DNA from: Acidobacteriota bacterium | Lineage (GTDB): Bacteria; Acidobacteriota; Terriglobia; Acidiferrales; UBA7541 | Reading direction: 5' to 3' | DNA length: 45,773 nucleotides | NCBI GenBank assembly: GCA_013287135.1 | Contig: JABDEK010000027.1 | Coordinates: 1-45,773 of the forward strand | Shown here: one piece after another, positions 9,214-17,305 of the stretch | How positions within the stretch are numbered: position 1 is the stretch's first letter | Layout: the number at the start of each line of letters is the position of its first letter | The notes under the pieces: model-generated | Database searches by the model: none | Seen by the model: only the letters and a program-made list of their open reading frames with translations | What the model was told of the DNA's origin: nothing | Translations under genes and position numbers: made by a program

Positions 9214-10551
9214 ATGAGACGTTCTTTTCTGGGAATTTTGGCAATATTATTTGTCGCATTACTGTGTGCGGTGGCCTATCGAACGGTGTCGGCAGCGCGA
9301 GAACTTCGGGCGTTGACGCAAACTTCCGGTCAAAATGGAGTGTTCACCGATTACCGAATGGAAAAACCGGGAAATGTTCACCACATTTCCGTGTCCGATC
9401 TTCCTCAACCTTTTGCGACGCCCGCTGTCGATAACAGCGCGCATGTGGTATCGCGCCCGGCAGCCGCCTGGCCGCAAGCTCCGAACGGATTTAAAGTGCA
9501 GCTTTACGCGCAAAATTTAAAAAATCCTAGATTGATTCGCACCGCGCCGAACGGCGACTTGTTTGTGGCAGAAAGCGGACCGGGCCACATACTCGTGTTC
9601 CGCGGCGCTACCTCCGACGGAAAACCCCAGACGACCGAAACTTTTGCGACCGGGCTGACCCGACCATTTGGCATTGCTTTTTATCCTCCAGGGCCCGATC
9701 CGAAATATGTTTACGTTGGCGATACGAATTCAGTTGTGCGCTTTTCTTACCAAAATGGGGATCTGAAGGCGCGCGGTGGCCCGGAAACTGTGATCGCAAA
9801 TATCCCGAGCGGTAATGAGCATCTAGGCGGGGGCGGGCATTGGACTCGGGACCTGGCATTTTCAGCAGATGGAAAGAAAATGTATGTGGCTGTCGGATCG
9901 CGCAACAATATTGCCGATACGGATGAGGACAAATCGGAATACCACCGGGCGAATATTCTGCAGGCAAACCCCGATGGTTCTGATTTGCGCGTGTACGCAT
10001 CGGGAATTCGCAATCCGGTGGGCCTAGCGTTTGATCCTGCGACTGGCGTGCTATGGACTTCCGTAAATGAGCGCGATGATATCGGCGACAATCTTCCCCC
10101 GGATTACATCACGCACGTTCAAGACGGCGGCTTTTACGGTTGGCCCTGGTATTACATCGGCGGCAACGAGGACCCGCGGCTGAAAGGCAGGCATCTTGAA
10201 CTCAAGGATAAAGTGATTGTCCCGGACGTCTTGCTCGAACCGCACAACGCTTCGCTGGAGCTGACTTTCTATGAAGCAGAGCAATTTCCTGAAAAATACC
10301 GTGGAGGTATTTTTGCGGCCGAGCATGGCTCCTGGAATCGTTCTGTGCGCACGGGCTACGAAGTGATTTTTGTGCCGGTGAAAAATGCCAAAGCGACTGG
10401 AGAGTATGAAGATTTCGTCACGGGGTTCGTCACGTCCGATGGAAAAGTTTGGGGAAGACCGGTGGGAGTTGCGGTGGCGAAGGATGGATCGGTAATGGTC
10501 ACCGATGATGGCTCGAATTCAATTTGGCGCATCAGTTATGCCGGCAATTAA
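9214..10551 (+). CDS. PQQ-dependent sugar (sorbosone-type) dehydrogenase
   Basis: A 445-residue protein with an N-terminal anchor or signal helix (residues 5-24) and a six-bladed propeller of the soluble glucose/sorbosone dehydrogenase superfamily. Diagnostic stretches are LIRTAPNGDLFVAESGPG, GIAFYPPG, YVAVGSRNNI, YASGIRNPVGLAFDPATG, WTSVNERDDIGDNLPPDY and YGWPWYYIGG. Such proteins oxidise sugars or related alcohols in the periplasm using PQQ. I chose the ATG at 9214 (GGGGAG four bases upstream) over an upstream TTG at 9202. It sits between the adaptor and outer-membrane genes of the efflux operon, an unusual position. No PQQ synthesis genes are in the window; substrate is not predictable. 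Confidence 0.82.
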   Translation: MRRSFLGILAILFVALLCAVAYRTVSAARELRALTQTSGQNGVFTDYRMEKPGNVHHISVSDLPQPFATPAVDNSAHVVSRPAAAWPQAPNGFKVQLYAQNLKNPRLIRTAPNGDLFVAESGPGHILVFRGATSDGKPQTTETFATGLTRPFGIAFYPPGPDPKYVYVGDTNSVVRFSYQNGDLKARGGPETVIANIPSGNEHLGGGGHWTRDLAFSADGKKMYVAVGSRNNIADTDEDKSEYHRANILQANPDGSDLRVYASGIRNPVGLAFDPATGVLWTSVNERDDIGDNLPPDYITHVQDGGFYGWPWYYIGGNEDPRLKGRHLELKDKVIVPDVLLEPHNASLELTFYEAEQFPEKYRGGIFAAEHGSWNRSVRTGYEVIFVPVKNAKATGEYEDFVTGFVTSDGKVWGRPVGVAVAKDGSVMVTDDGSNSIWRISYAGN

Positions 10552-10561
10552 GAAAAATCCA

Positions 10562-12019
10562 ATGCGCACAATCGATCTGAAGGGTGGCGTTTCGCTATAC
10601 CGCTGCGTTTTTGCATGTTCATTCGTTGCGCTGGGCCTCGGCGGATGCATGGTGGGTCCAAATTATGTTCGACCCAAGGCGGATGTCCCCACGGATTATA
10701 AAGAGAACAAAGATTGGAAGGTCGCTCAGCCCAGCGCGGACGCTGTAAAAGGGAAGTGGTGGCAAATTTATCAAGATGCGCAATTGAATGCGTTGGAAGA
10801 GAAAGTGGATGTCTCGAATCAAAGCCTGAAGGCGGCTGAAGAACAATTTGTGCAAGCACGCGCCGCCGTGCGTATATCGCGGTCTTATTATTATCCTACG
10901 GTAACTGCTGACCCGGTCATCGCGCGTGAACGTTTTTCGCAAAATCGTCCTTTGGGAGTGATCGGAAGTACGCAGACCTTTAATGATTTCCAAGTTCCCG
11001 GAATCGACGCGACCTATGAGCTGGACGTTTGGGGGCGCGTTCGCAGGACCGTGGAGCAGAGTCGCTCCAATGCGCAAGCCAGCGCCGCCGATCTTGCAAG
11101 TTTTGGCCTAAGCTTACACGCTGAACTCGCCTTGGATTATTTTCAGCTACGCGGCCTCGATGCGCAGAAACAACTTCTGGACTCCACGGTGGTTGCTTAC
11201 GAGAAGGCTCTTGAGCTTACGCAGACTCGATTTAACGGCGGGCTAGCCTCGGCCGTTGACGTGGCGCAAGCGCAGACGCAATTGGAAACGGCGCGTGCGC
11301 AATCGATCGACGTTGAAGTTCAGCGCGCTGCCTTTGAACACGCCATCGCGGTTCTTACGGGCCAGCCGCCGTCAACTTTTGCGATTGCAGCTATACCTCT
11401 CGAAACACCTCCTCCGCCGATACCGGCGGGGTTGCCGTCCGACTTGCTCGAGCGCAGGCCCGATATTTCCTCTGCGGAAAGAAGGATGCAGGCGGCCAAC
11501 GCGCAAATCGGGATTACCCGGGCCGCATATTACCCGACTATTACGTTGACGGGTCAAGGCGGGTTCGAAAGCATCTCGGCAGGCACGCTGTTCCAGGGTC
11601 CCAGCGGCTTGTGGGCCGTGGGCGGATCGGCTCTGGAAACTCTTTTCGATGCGGGCCGGCGGCGCGCAATGTCGGATCAAGCGAAGTCTGCGTACGGGCA
11701 ATCTGTTGATAATTACCGGCAGTCTGTGCTCACCGCGTTTCAGGAAGTGGAGGACAATCTTGCGTCGTTGCGGATTTTGGAAAGTGAGGCGCGCACTGAA
11801 GATGTCGCCGTGGGCGCCGCGAAGCATTCTGTTGAGCTATCAATAACCCGTTACAAGGGCGGAGTCACAAACTATCTGGAAGTAACTACGGCGCAGAGCG
11901 CGGCGCTGATTGATGAGGTGACTGCGGTTACCATTCTGACGCGCAGGATGACGGCTAGCGTTCTTCTGATTAAGGCGATTGGCGGCGGCTGGGACGCTTC
12001 TCAAATTCCTCACGTGTAG
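10562..12019 (+). CDS. RND outer membrane lipoprotein, NodT/OprM family
   Basis: A 485-residue outer-membrane efflux protein. The signal peptide ends in the lipobox LGLGGC (Cys about residue 29), followed by MVGPNYVRP, the standard start of mature NodT-family proteins. Two repeated OEP domains follow, with hallmark segments YELDVWGRVRR, VDVAQAQTQLETARAQ, LPSDLLERRPDI and AAYYPTITLTGQGG. It forms the trimeric outer-membrane channel for the RND pump and adaptor upstream. The start is uncertain: ATG 10562 gives a normal-length signal peptide, while the in-frame ATG at 10538 would overlap the preceding gene by 14 bases. Last gene of the efflux operon. Confidence 0.9.
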   Translation: MRTIDLKGGVSLYRCVFACSFVALGLGGCMVGPNYVRPKADVPTDYKENKDWKVAQPSADAVKGKWWQIYQDAQLNALEEKVDVSNQSLKAAEEQFVQARAAVRISRSYYYPTVTADPVIARERFSQNRPLGVIGSTQTFNDFQVPGIDATYELDVWGRVRRTVEQSRSNAQASAADLASFGLSLHAELALDYFQLRGLDAQKQLLDSTVVAYEKALELTQTRFNGGLASAVDVAQAQTQLETARAQSIDVEVQRAAFEHAIAVLTGQPPSTFAIAAIPLETPPPPIPAGLPSDLLERRPDISSAERRMQAANAQIGITRAAYYPTITLTGQGGFESISAGTLFQGPSGLWAVGGSALETLFDAGRRRAMSDQAKSAYGQSVDNYRQSVLTAFQEVEDNLASLRILESEARTEDVAVGAAKHSVELSITRYKGGVTNYLEVTTAQSAALIDEVTAVTILTRRMTASVLLIKAIGGGWDASQIPHV

Positions 12020-12125
12020 CTCTCCTTAATCTCTGAACGTTCCCATTCCTCTGATTGGTCCAATTCTGATAATCGTCACGTTAGACTCGTTCTGCTGGTC
12101 TCGTTGTCCCGGCTATGGTAAAGAT

Positions 12126-12141
12126 GTGCAAACATTTGCGA
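12126..12141. promoter_or_regulatory. candidate LacI-family operator
   Basis: The dyad GCAAA-CA-TTTGC at 12128-12139 has the spacing and half-sites of LacI/PurR-type operators (compare the general form GCAAACGTTTGC). It lies 36 bases before the TTG start of the LacI-family gene, so autoregulation is likely. No exact second copy is seen before the glucosaminidase operon. Confidence 0.5.
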
Positions 12142-12174
12142 AGCTAGGATATTCACGCTGATGGGAGAGCACGC

Positions 12175-13260
12175 TTGAAGAACCGTAAGGCCGCGAAATC
12201 GGGGGTTACGCTGCGCGACGTGGCCCAAGAGAGCGGCGTTTCCCCGGCTACGGTTTCTATCGTTTTAAATAATGCTCCGCTGGCCAGATATATACCGCCT
12301 TCCACGAAGGATCGAATTGAGCGAGCCGCTAAGAAGTTGGGTTATCGCCCGAAAGATGTGTCGCGTTTTCTCAGCGCCAAACGAAACCGCACCGTCGGCG
12401 TGATGGTGTTTGATATTACCGATCCTTTCTGCACCCTGATCCTTCGCGGAATTGAGAACTCCCTCTATCAAGCATCTTATTTACCGATTCTGACGGACGT
12501 GCACAATCAGCGCGGTCGTTTCGAACGTTACCTCGAAGTGCTGCTTGCGCGTCAGGTCGAAGCCCTGGTCTTCGTGGCTAACTGGCTTTTTGTTGATATT
12601 GATCTTTTAGCGGACTTGGAGAAACGGAATATTCCCGCCGTCATGATTGCGCGAGAGCTCAGCGGTTCCATCAGCTCGGTCATGGTGGACAATGAAGCGG
12701 GCGCGCACTTGGCGATTGAGCATCTTTATTCGCTCGGGCATCGAAAAATTGTGTTTATCCGCGGGCCGAAAATGTTGGCGGACAGCGCACCTCGTTGGCG
12801 CGGCGTGCGGTCGTTCGCGCGCTCAGTAGGGCTTGAAATCGATCCCAATCTGGTGGTGGACTTGCCGGATTCGCTGGACCCAAATTCGGGTTTCGAGGGA
12901 GGATTCAAAATCACCGAAGAATTCCTGAAGCACAAAAAGCGTTTTACCGCGGTGATGGCGTTCGACGATATGACGGCTTTTGGCGCAATTCGCGGATTGG
13001 CTCGCGCCGGATTAAAGGTGCCTGAAGATTGCTCGGTGATAGGCTTTGATGATGTGATGCTCGCGGGCCTTTCTGTCCCATCCCTTACTACGGTGCGGCA
13101 ACCAATGGAAGCTTTGGGATCTGCCGCAGTCGGGATTGTGCTGGAGGCCATCAACTCTGCAATCGAAGAGAGAGAATTCGAAGTAGTTCACCGGAAACTT
13201 CCGCCTGAGCTTGTGGTCCGCGAATCGACGCGTTCTGTTCCATGGTCTGGAGCGGATTGA
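12175..13260 (+). CDS. LacI-family transcriptional regulator
   Basis: A 361-residue repressor. Residues 8-65 form the LacI helix-turn-helix plus hinge (VTLRDVAQESGVSPATVSIVLN ... KKLGYRPKDVSRFLSAKRNRTVGVM), and the rest is the periplasmic-binding-protein-like sensor domain (GVMVFDITDPFC, LGHRKIVFIRGP, VMAFDDMTAFGAIRGLARAGLKVPEDCSVIGFDD). The start is TTG at 12175 with GGGAG seven bases upstream; the nearby ATG at 12161 is out of frame. It is followed after 152 bases by the glucosaminidase operon and is its likely regulator, with an amino sugar or its phosphate as the likely effector (inference from context). Confidence 0.92.
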   Translation: MKNRKAAKSGVTLRDVAQESGVSPATVSIVLNNAPLARYIPPSTKDRIERAAKKLGYRPKDVSRFLSAKRNRTVGVMVFDITDPFCTLILRGIENSLYQASYLPILTDVHNQRGRFERYLEVLLARQVEALVFVANWLFVDIDLLADLEKRNIPAVMIARELSGSISSVMVDNEAGAHLAIEHLYSLGHRKIVFIRGPKMLADSAPRWRGVRSFARSVGLEIDPNLVVDLPDSLDPNSGFEGGFKITEEFLKHKKRFTAVMAFDDMTAFGAIRGLARAGLKVPEDCSVIGFDDVMLAGLSVPSLTTVRQPMEALGSAAVGIVLEAINSAIEEREFEVVHRKLPPELVVRESTRSVPWSGAD

Positions 13261-13282
13261 AACAGAGCAAAGGAGGTTTCGC

Positions 13283-13312
13283 TTGACAGCCTGTGAAAGC
13301 TTGGAATAATAC
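13283..13312 (+). promoter_or_regulatory. sigma-70-like promoter for the glucosaminidase operon
   Basis: A perfect -35 box TTGACA at 13283-13288 is followed by AATAAT/TAATAC-type -10 sequence at 13305-13312 (16-18 base spacing). It lies just after the LacI-family gene and about 100 bases before the glucosaminidase start. AAGCTT with flanking T/A bases between the boxes may be a weak operator. Confidence 0.5.
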
Positions 13313-13317
13313 GTCAG

Positions 13318-13337
13318 TTTAATAAAATTTAATAAAT
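13318..13337 (+). repeat. tandem repeat TTTAATAAA(A/T) x2 in operon leader
   Basis: TTTAATAAAA at 13318-13327 is followed directly by TTTAATAAAT at 13328-13337. The repeat lies in the probable 5' leader of the glucosaminidase operon, shortly after the -10 box. A second direct repeat, CAGAACC at 13341-13347 and 13350-13356, follows. The role is unknown; a protein-binding site or mRNA-stability element is possible. Confidence 0.5.
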
Positions 13338-13412
13338 CGACAGAACCTGCAGAACCACCGTCTCGCGAATTTGCGGTGCTTATTTGAACCGAAGTTTTTC
13401 GGAGAGTGGGTC

Positions 13413-16154
13413 ATGTTTTGTAAACGACTGCCGAACATTCGCCTCGTTTTTCTCTTCATCTGCTCAGTCTTGTTTTTCGTAATTGCTGCAGTCATGCCAG
13501 CTAACGCATCTGGCGAACCGCCCGCGGGGTCCGACAAAATATTTTTGCACGAGGGCTGGAAATTGCAGTCTTCTTGTCTTTTTTTTGCGCAAGGCGAACA
13601 AATTTCAACCGCGGGATACAAAACGAACGGCTGGCATTCCGCCACAGTGCCCACCACCGTGGTGGCTGCGCTGGTCGCCGATAAAACTTATCCCGATCCT
13701 TACTATGGCAAGAACTTGCGGGATATCCCCGGTACAACTTATCCGATCGGCAAGAATTTTTCATTACTCAGTATGCCGAAGGATAGCCCGTTCCGTTGCT
13801 CATGGTGGTATCGCACGGAATTCACGCTGCCTGCGGATCATAAAGGCCGGCACGTTTGGCTGCATTTTGGAGGGATTAACAATCACGCGAACATCTGGCT
13901 CAACGGCCGGTTGGTAGCGGGCGGAAAGGACATCGCCGGAGCCTACCGCACTTACGAATTTGACGTCACGCCGCTGCTCTCCAGTGGCGGGCCAAATGCT
14001 CTTGCTGTCGAAACGATTGCCCAAACCGAAAAGGACCTGGGAATAAATTGGGTGGACTGGAACCCGGCGCCTCCAGACAAGGATATGGGCCTATGGCGCG
14101 GTGTTTATGTGGAAGGCAGCGGCGCGGTGGCCATTCGCCATCCCATGGTGGCCACGCATTTTGCGGATGCGTCGCTAAACGAAGCTGACCTCACGGTGCA
14201 AGCCGAGCTTAAGAATGCGAGTGATGCGACCGTCAGCGGTCGTCTCGACGGACAAATCGAAGATGTGAAATTTGGGCAAGCCGTCACTCTGAAGCCAGGG
14301 GAAACTCGGACCGTGCGCTTTGCTCCGGACGGATTTTCGCAGCTGCGCATTGAAAATCCTAAAGTGTGGTGGCCCTATCAAATGGGCGCGCAGAATCTTC
14401 ACGAGCTTACATTTCGTTTTACCATGGGAGAGGATTTAACGGACCAACAAAGCATCAGATTCGGCATTCGCGAAATCACTTCGGAATTGAATGCACAGGG
14501 CGCGCGGCAATTTTACGTGAACGGAAAAAAGATCCTGATACGTGGTGGCGGGTGGTCGCCGGACATGTTGCTGCGCCCAGATCACGCTCGGTTGGAGACC
14601 GATTTTGGCTATGTTCGTGACATGAACTTGAACGCGATCCGTCTGGAAGGAAAAATGGAGACGGATGATTTCTACGATCTCGCGGATGAGCGCGGCGTGC
14701 TGATTATGGCCGGTTGGTGCTGCTGCGATCATTGGGAACAGTGGAAACATTGGCAGCCAGGCGATCTGGAGATTGCAACCGCATCGTTGCGCTCGCAGAT
14801 TCTGCGCATGCGAAGCCATCCGAGCTTGCTCGTGTGGCTGAACGGCAGCGATGGTCCGCCACCGGCGGACGTTGAAACCGCCTATATAAATGTGCTGCAG
14901 GAAACGGATTGGCCCAATCCGTATATTTCTTCCGCCGCGCAGAAACCCACATCGGTCACTGGAAAATCGGGCGTGAAAATGACGGGTCCGTACGATTACG
15001 TTCCGCCGGACTATTGGCTGGCCGACACCAGCAAATACGGCGGCGCGTACGGCTTCAATACAGAAACCGGGCCGGGACCAGCGATACCATTGGTTAGTTG
15101 CCTTCGTAAATTCATTCCATCGGATCACATGTGGCCTCAGGATTCTTTCTGGGACTATCACGCCGGATCGGAAGGCTTCAAGAACTTGAATCACTTTGAA
15201 GGTGCGATGAAATCGATCTATGGCGCACCGTCCGGACTCGACGATTACGAAACCAAAGCGCAGGCCATGGCTTACGATGGCGAACGAGCCATGTTCGAGG
15301 CCTATTCCCGCAACAAATACAATTCGACCGGAATCATTCAGTGGATGTTGAATAATGCCTGGCCCTCGACCATTTGGCATCTTTACGATTATTACCAACA
15401 GCCGGCCGGCGGATATTTCGGCACGAAGAAAGCTTGCGAGCCTTTGCACGTTCTATATTCGTATGACGACAACACCGTCGCGGTGGTGAATAGCCGCTAT
15501 GAAAAAGTATCAAGCCTGACGGTGATCGCGCAGGTGTATGACAATTCATTGCACGAAGTATTTTCGCGTGAAGCGAAGGCGGATGTAGATGCGGATGGCG
15601 TCGCGAAAGTTCTAGCGCTTCCTGCGGAAGCTTTTAGTCCCGGTTCTCCGCTGTATTTCGTCAAGCTTGAGCTGCAATCGAATGACGGAAAAATCGTAAG
15701 TACAAACTTTTATTGGCTCTCGCCGAAGAAGAACGTTTACGAATGGGGAAAGACCGATTACAAATACACGCCTGTGTCTTCTTACGAAGATTTGACCGCT
15801 CTTCAGAACTTGCCCAAAGCCAAACTCGAAGCTAGCGGAACATCTGTTTCCACTGCGGACGGGCCAGAAGTTCACCTGACGCTGAAGAATCCCAGCGAAC
15901 ATTTGGCTTTCCAAGTGCGATTTGGAGTCCGGAAAAAAGGTCAAGACGCCGAGATACTTCCTGTGTTTTGGGATGATAACTATATCGAGCTGATGCCCGG
16001 AGAATCCCGCGAAATCAGCGCAAAATACCTTCGCACCACAGACACTTCTGAGCCGCTTGAAATGACGGTAGCGGGTTGGAACATTGAAACCATCACCATT
16101 CCGTTACCAGCTAGCGCTGCATCTTCTGCTGCAGGTGCAGGTAGCCGGCGCTGA
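13413..16154 (+). CDS. csxA: exo-beta-D-glucosaminidase (GH2)
   Basis: A 913-residue secreted glycoside hydrolase family 2 enzyme that removes glucosamine from the non-reducing end of chitosan oligosaccharides. A Sec signal peptide ends near PANASG. Domain order: sugar-binding jelly roll (WWYRTEFTLPADHKGRHVWLHFGG), immunoglobulin-like domain, TIM barrel (about residues 350-620), and C-terminal beta domains. The barrel shows the CsxA-type GWCCCDHWEQW run, the general acid Asp480 in WLNGSDGPPP and the nucleophile Glu551 in GFNTETGPG; these match Asp469 and Glu541 of the Amycolatopsis enzyme in spacing. GH2 mannosidases use Glu as the acid, so Asp supports glucosaminidase. Start ATG 13413 has GGAGAG six bases upstream. 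It overlaps the next gene by one base. Confidence 0.85.
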   Translation: MFCKRLPNIRLVFLFICSVLFFVIAAVMPANASGEPPAGSDKIFLHEGWKLQSSCLFFAQGEQISTAGYKTNGWHSATVPTTVVAALVADKTYPDPYYGKNLRDIPGTTYPIGKNFSLLSMPKDSPFRCSWWYRTEFTLPADHKGRHVWLHFGGINNHANIWLNGRLVAGGKDIAGAYRTYEFDVTPLLSSGGPNALAVETIAQTEKDLGINWVDWNPAPPDKDMGLWRGVYVEGSGAVAIRHPMVATHFADASLNEADLTVQAELKNASDATVSGRLDGQIEDVKFGQAVTLKPGETRTVRFAPDGFSQLRIENPKVWWPYQMGAQNLHELTFRFTMGEDLTDQQSIRFGIREITSELNAQGARQFYVNGKKILIRGGGWSPDMLLRPDHARLETDFGYVRDMNLNAIRLEGKMETDDFYDLADERGVLIMAGWCCCDHWEQWKHWQPGDLEIATASLRSQILRMRSHPSLLVWLNGSDGPPPADVETAYINVLQETDWPNPYISSAAQKPTSVTGKSGVKMTGPYDYVPPDYWLADTSKYGGAYGFNTETGPGPAIPLVSCLRKFIPSDHMWPQDSFWDYHAGSEGFKNLNHFEGAMKSIYGAPSGLDDYETKAQAMAYDGERAMFEAYSRNKYNSTGIIQWMLNNAWPSTIWHLYDYYQQPAGGYFGTKKACEPLHVLYSYDDNTVAVVNSRYEKVSSLTVIAQVYDNSLHEVFSREAKADVDADGVAKVLALPAEAFSPGSPLYFVKLELQSNDGKIVSTNFYWLSPKKNVYEWGKTDYKYTPVSSYEDLTALQNLPKAKLEASGTSVSTADGPEVHLTLKNPSEHLAFQVRFGVRKKGQDAEILPVFWDDNYIELMPGESREISAKYLRTTDTSEPLEMTVAGWNIETITIPLPASAASSAAGAGSRR

Positions 16155-17305
16155 TGCCTAACGAGCACTCAAAGCCTGCTCCTTTCACGCCACACAGCTT
16201 TCCGAATTCCATGCTGAGGGAAATCTACGAGCAGCCGCATGCGATTCGTGAATGCGTTCGCCGCAACATACAGGGGGATTCCATTTTCCCGGATGCGTTG
16301 CAACCGATCGATAGTGCAATTGTCGCTTTCAAGAAAATCATTATCGCCGCTAGCGGTTCAAGTCGCCATGCAGGCCTGGCGGGCGAGATCATGATGGAAG
16401 ATCTGGCGGGAATCGCGGTGGACGTGGAATATTCCAGTGAATATTGCTACCGCTCCACGCACGCTGACACCGAACCGATTGTGATAGTGATCACCCAATC
16501 GGGCGAAACGGCTGACACGATAGCAGCGCAGCGCCAGGCGCTTAGTCGCGGAGCGAAGACGGTCGCAATCTCGAATGTCGCTGATTCCACCATCGCTCGC
16601 GAAGCCAGCGCCACGCTGCATACATTTGCGGGTTTGGAAAAAGCGGTGCCGGCAACCAAGAGTTTTACCTCACAGCTGACCATCCTTTATCTGCTGGCGT
16701 TGTTTCTTGCGCGCAAACGCGGCCGAATCACTTCGCGCGTCGTACGCGCTCATCTGGAATCCCTGGGCGCGCTTCCTGGTGAAATTGAAAAGGCGCTTTC
16801 GTCGTGGGATGCCCAAGCCGCCGGTTGCGCGCGCGATTATCAACATGCCAAGGCATTCTTGTTTCTTGGCCGCGGCGTTCATTATGCGATTGCACGCGAA
16901 GGCGCGTTAAAGCTGAAGGAAATTTCTTACGTGCAGGCGGAAGGCCTTCCTACCGGCGAACTCCGCCACGGTCCCAATGCTCTGGTGGACGAAAAGCTTC
17001 CGGTGATTGTTCTTGCCGCGCGCGATTCCGCTGATCCGGATTCGGTGCTGCGCTACGAAAAGACGCTTGCAGTACTTGAATACATAGGGAACCGCGGCGG
17101 AAAAGTGATTGCGATTGCATCAGAAGGAGACCGCGCCATTGCGACGCTTGCGGATCGTGTGATTCATGTTCCGTCCGCGCCGGAACTACTTCTGCCCATC
17201 CTTGAGGTTGTGCCGTTGCAACTTTTCGCTTACCACTTCGCCACGCTGAATGGCTGCGATGTGGATCATCCCAGGAACCTAGTAAAATCGGTCACCACTG
17301 AATGA
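16154..17305 (+). CDS. SIS-domain protein, probable glucosamine-6-phosphate deaminase (NagB-II type)
   Basis: A 383-residue protein equivalent to the isomerase half of GlmS without the glutaminase domain. Two SIS domains are visible: the first around residues 45-190 (AASGSSRHAGLAGE, ITQSGETADTIAA, AVPATKSFTSQL), the second around 215-350 (FLFLGRGVHYAIAREGALKLKEISYVQAEGLPTGELRHGP). The C-terminus VDHPRNLVKSVTTE matches the GlmS end. Stand-alone proteins of this form act as alternative glucosamine-6-phosphate deaminases or ketose-amine isomerases. Coupled by TGATG to the glucosaminidase and by ATGA to the permease, so catabolism of imported glucosamine is the likely role. A separate glucosamine kinase is not seen. 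Confidence 0.82.
   Translation: MPNEHSKPAPFTPHSFPNSMLREIYEQPHAIRECVRRNIQGDSIFPDALQPIDSAIVAFKKIIIAASGSSRHAGLAGEIMMEDLAGIAVDVEYSSEYCYRSTHADTEPIVIVITQSGETADTIAAQRQALSRGAKTVAISNVADSTIAREASATLHTFAGLEKAVPATKSFTSQLTILYLLALFLARKRGRITSRVVRAHLESLGALPGEIEKALSSWDAQAAGCARDYQHAKAFLFLGRGVHYAIAREGALKLKEISYVQAEGLPTGELRHGPNALVDEKLPVIVLAARDSADPDSVLRYEKTLAVLEYIGNRGGKVIAIASEGDRAIATLADRVIHVPSAPELLLPILEVVPLQLFAYHFATLNGCDVDHPRNLVKSVTTE

Noticed and set aside
14436..15449. Minus-strand open frame of 337 codons inside the glucosaminidase gene
   Set aside because: It is a shadow of the GH2 gene; the plus-strand protein has conserved catalytic residues and this frame has none.
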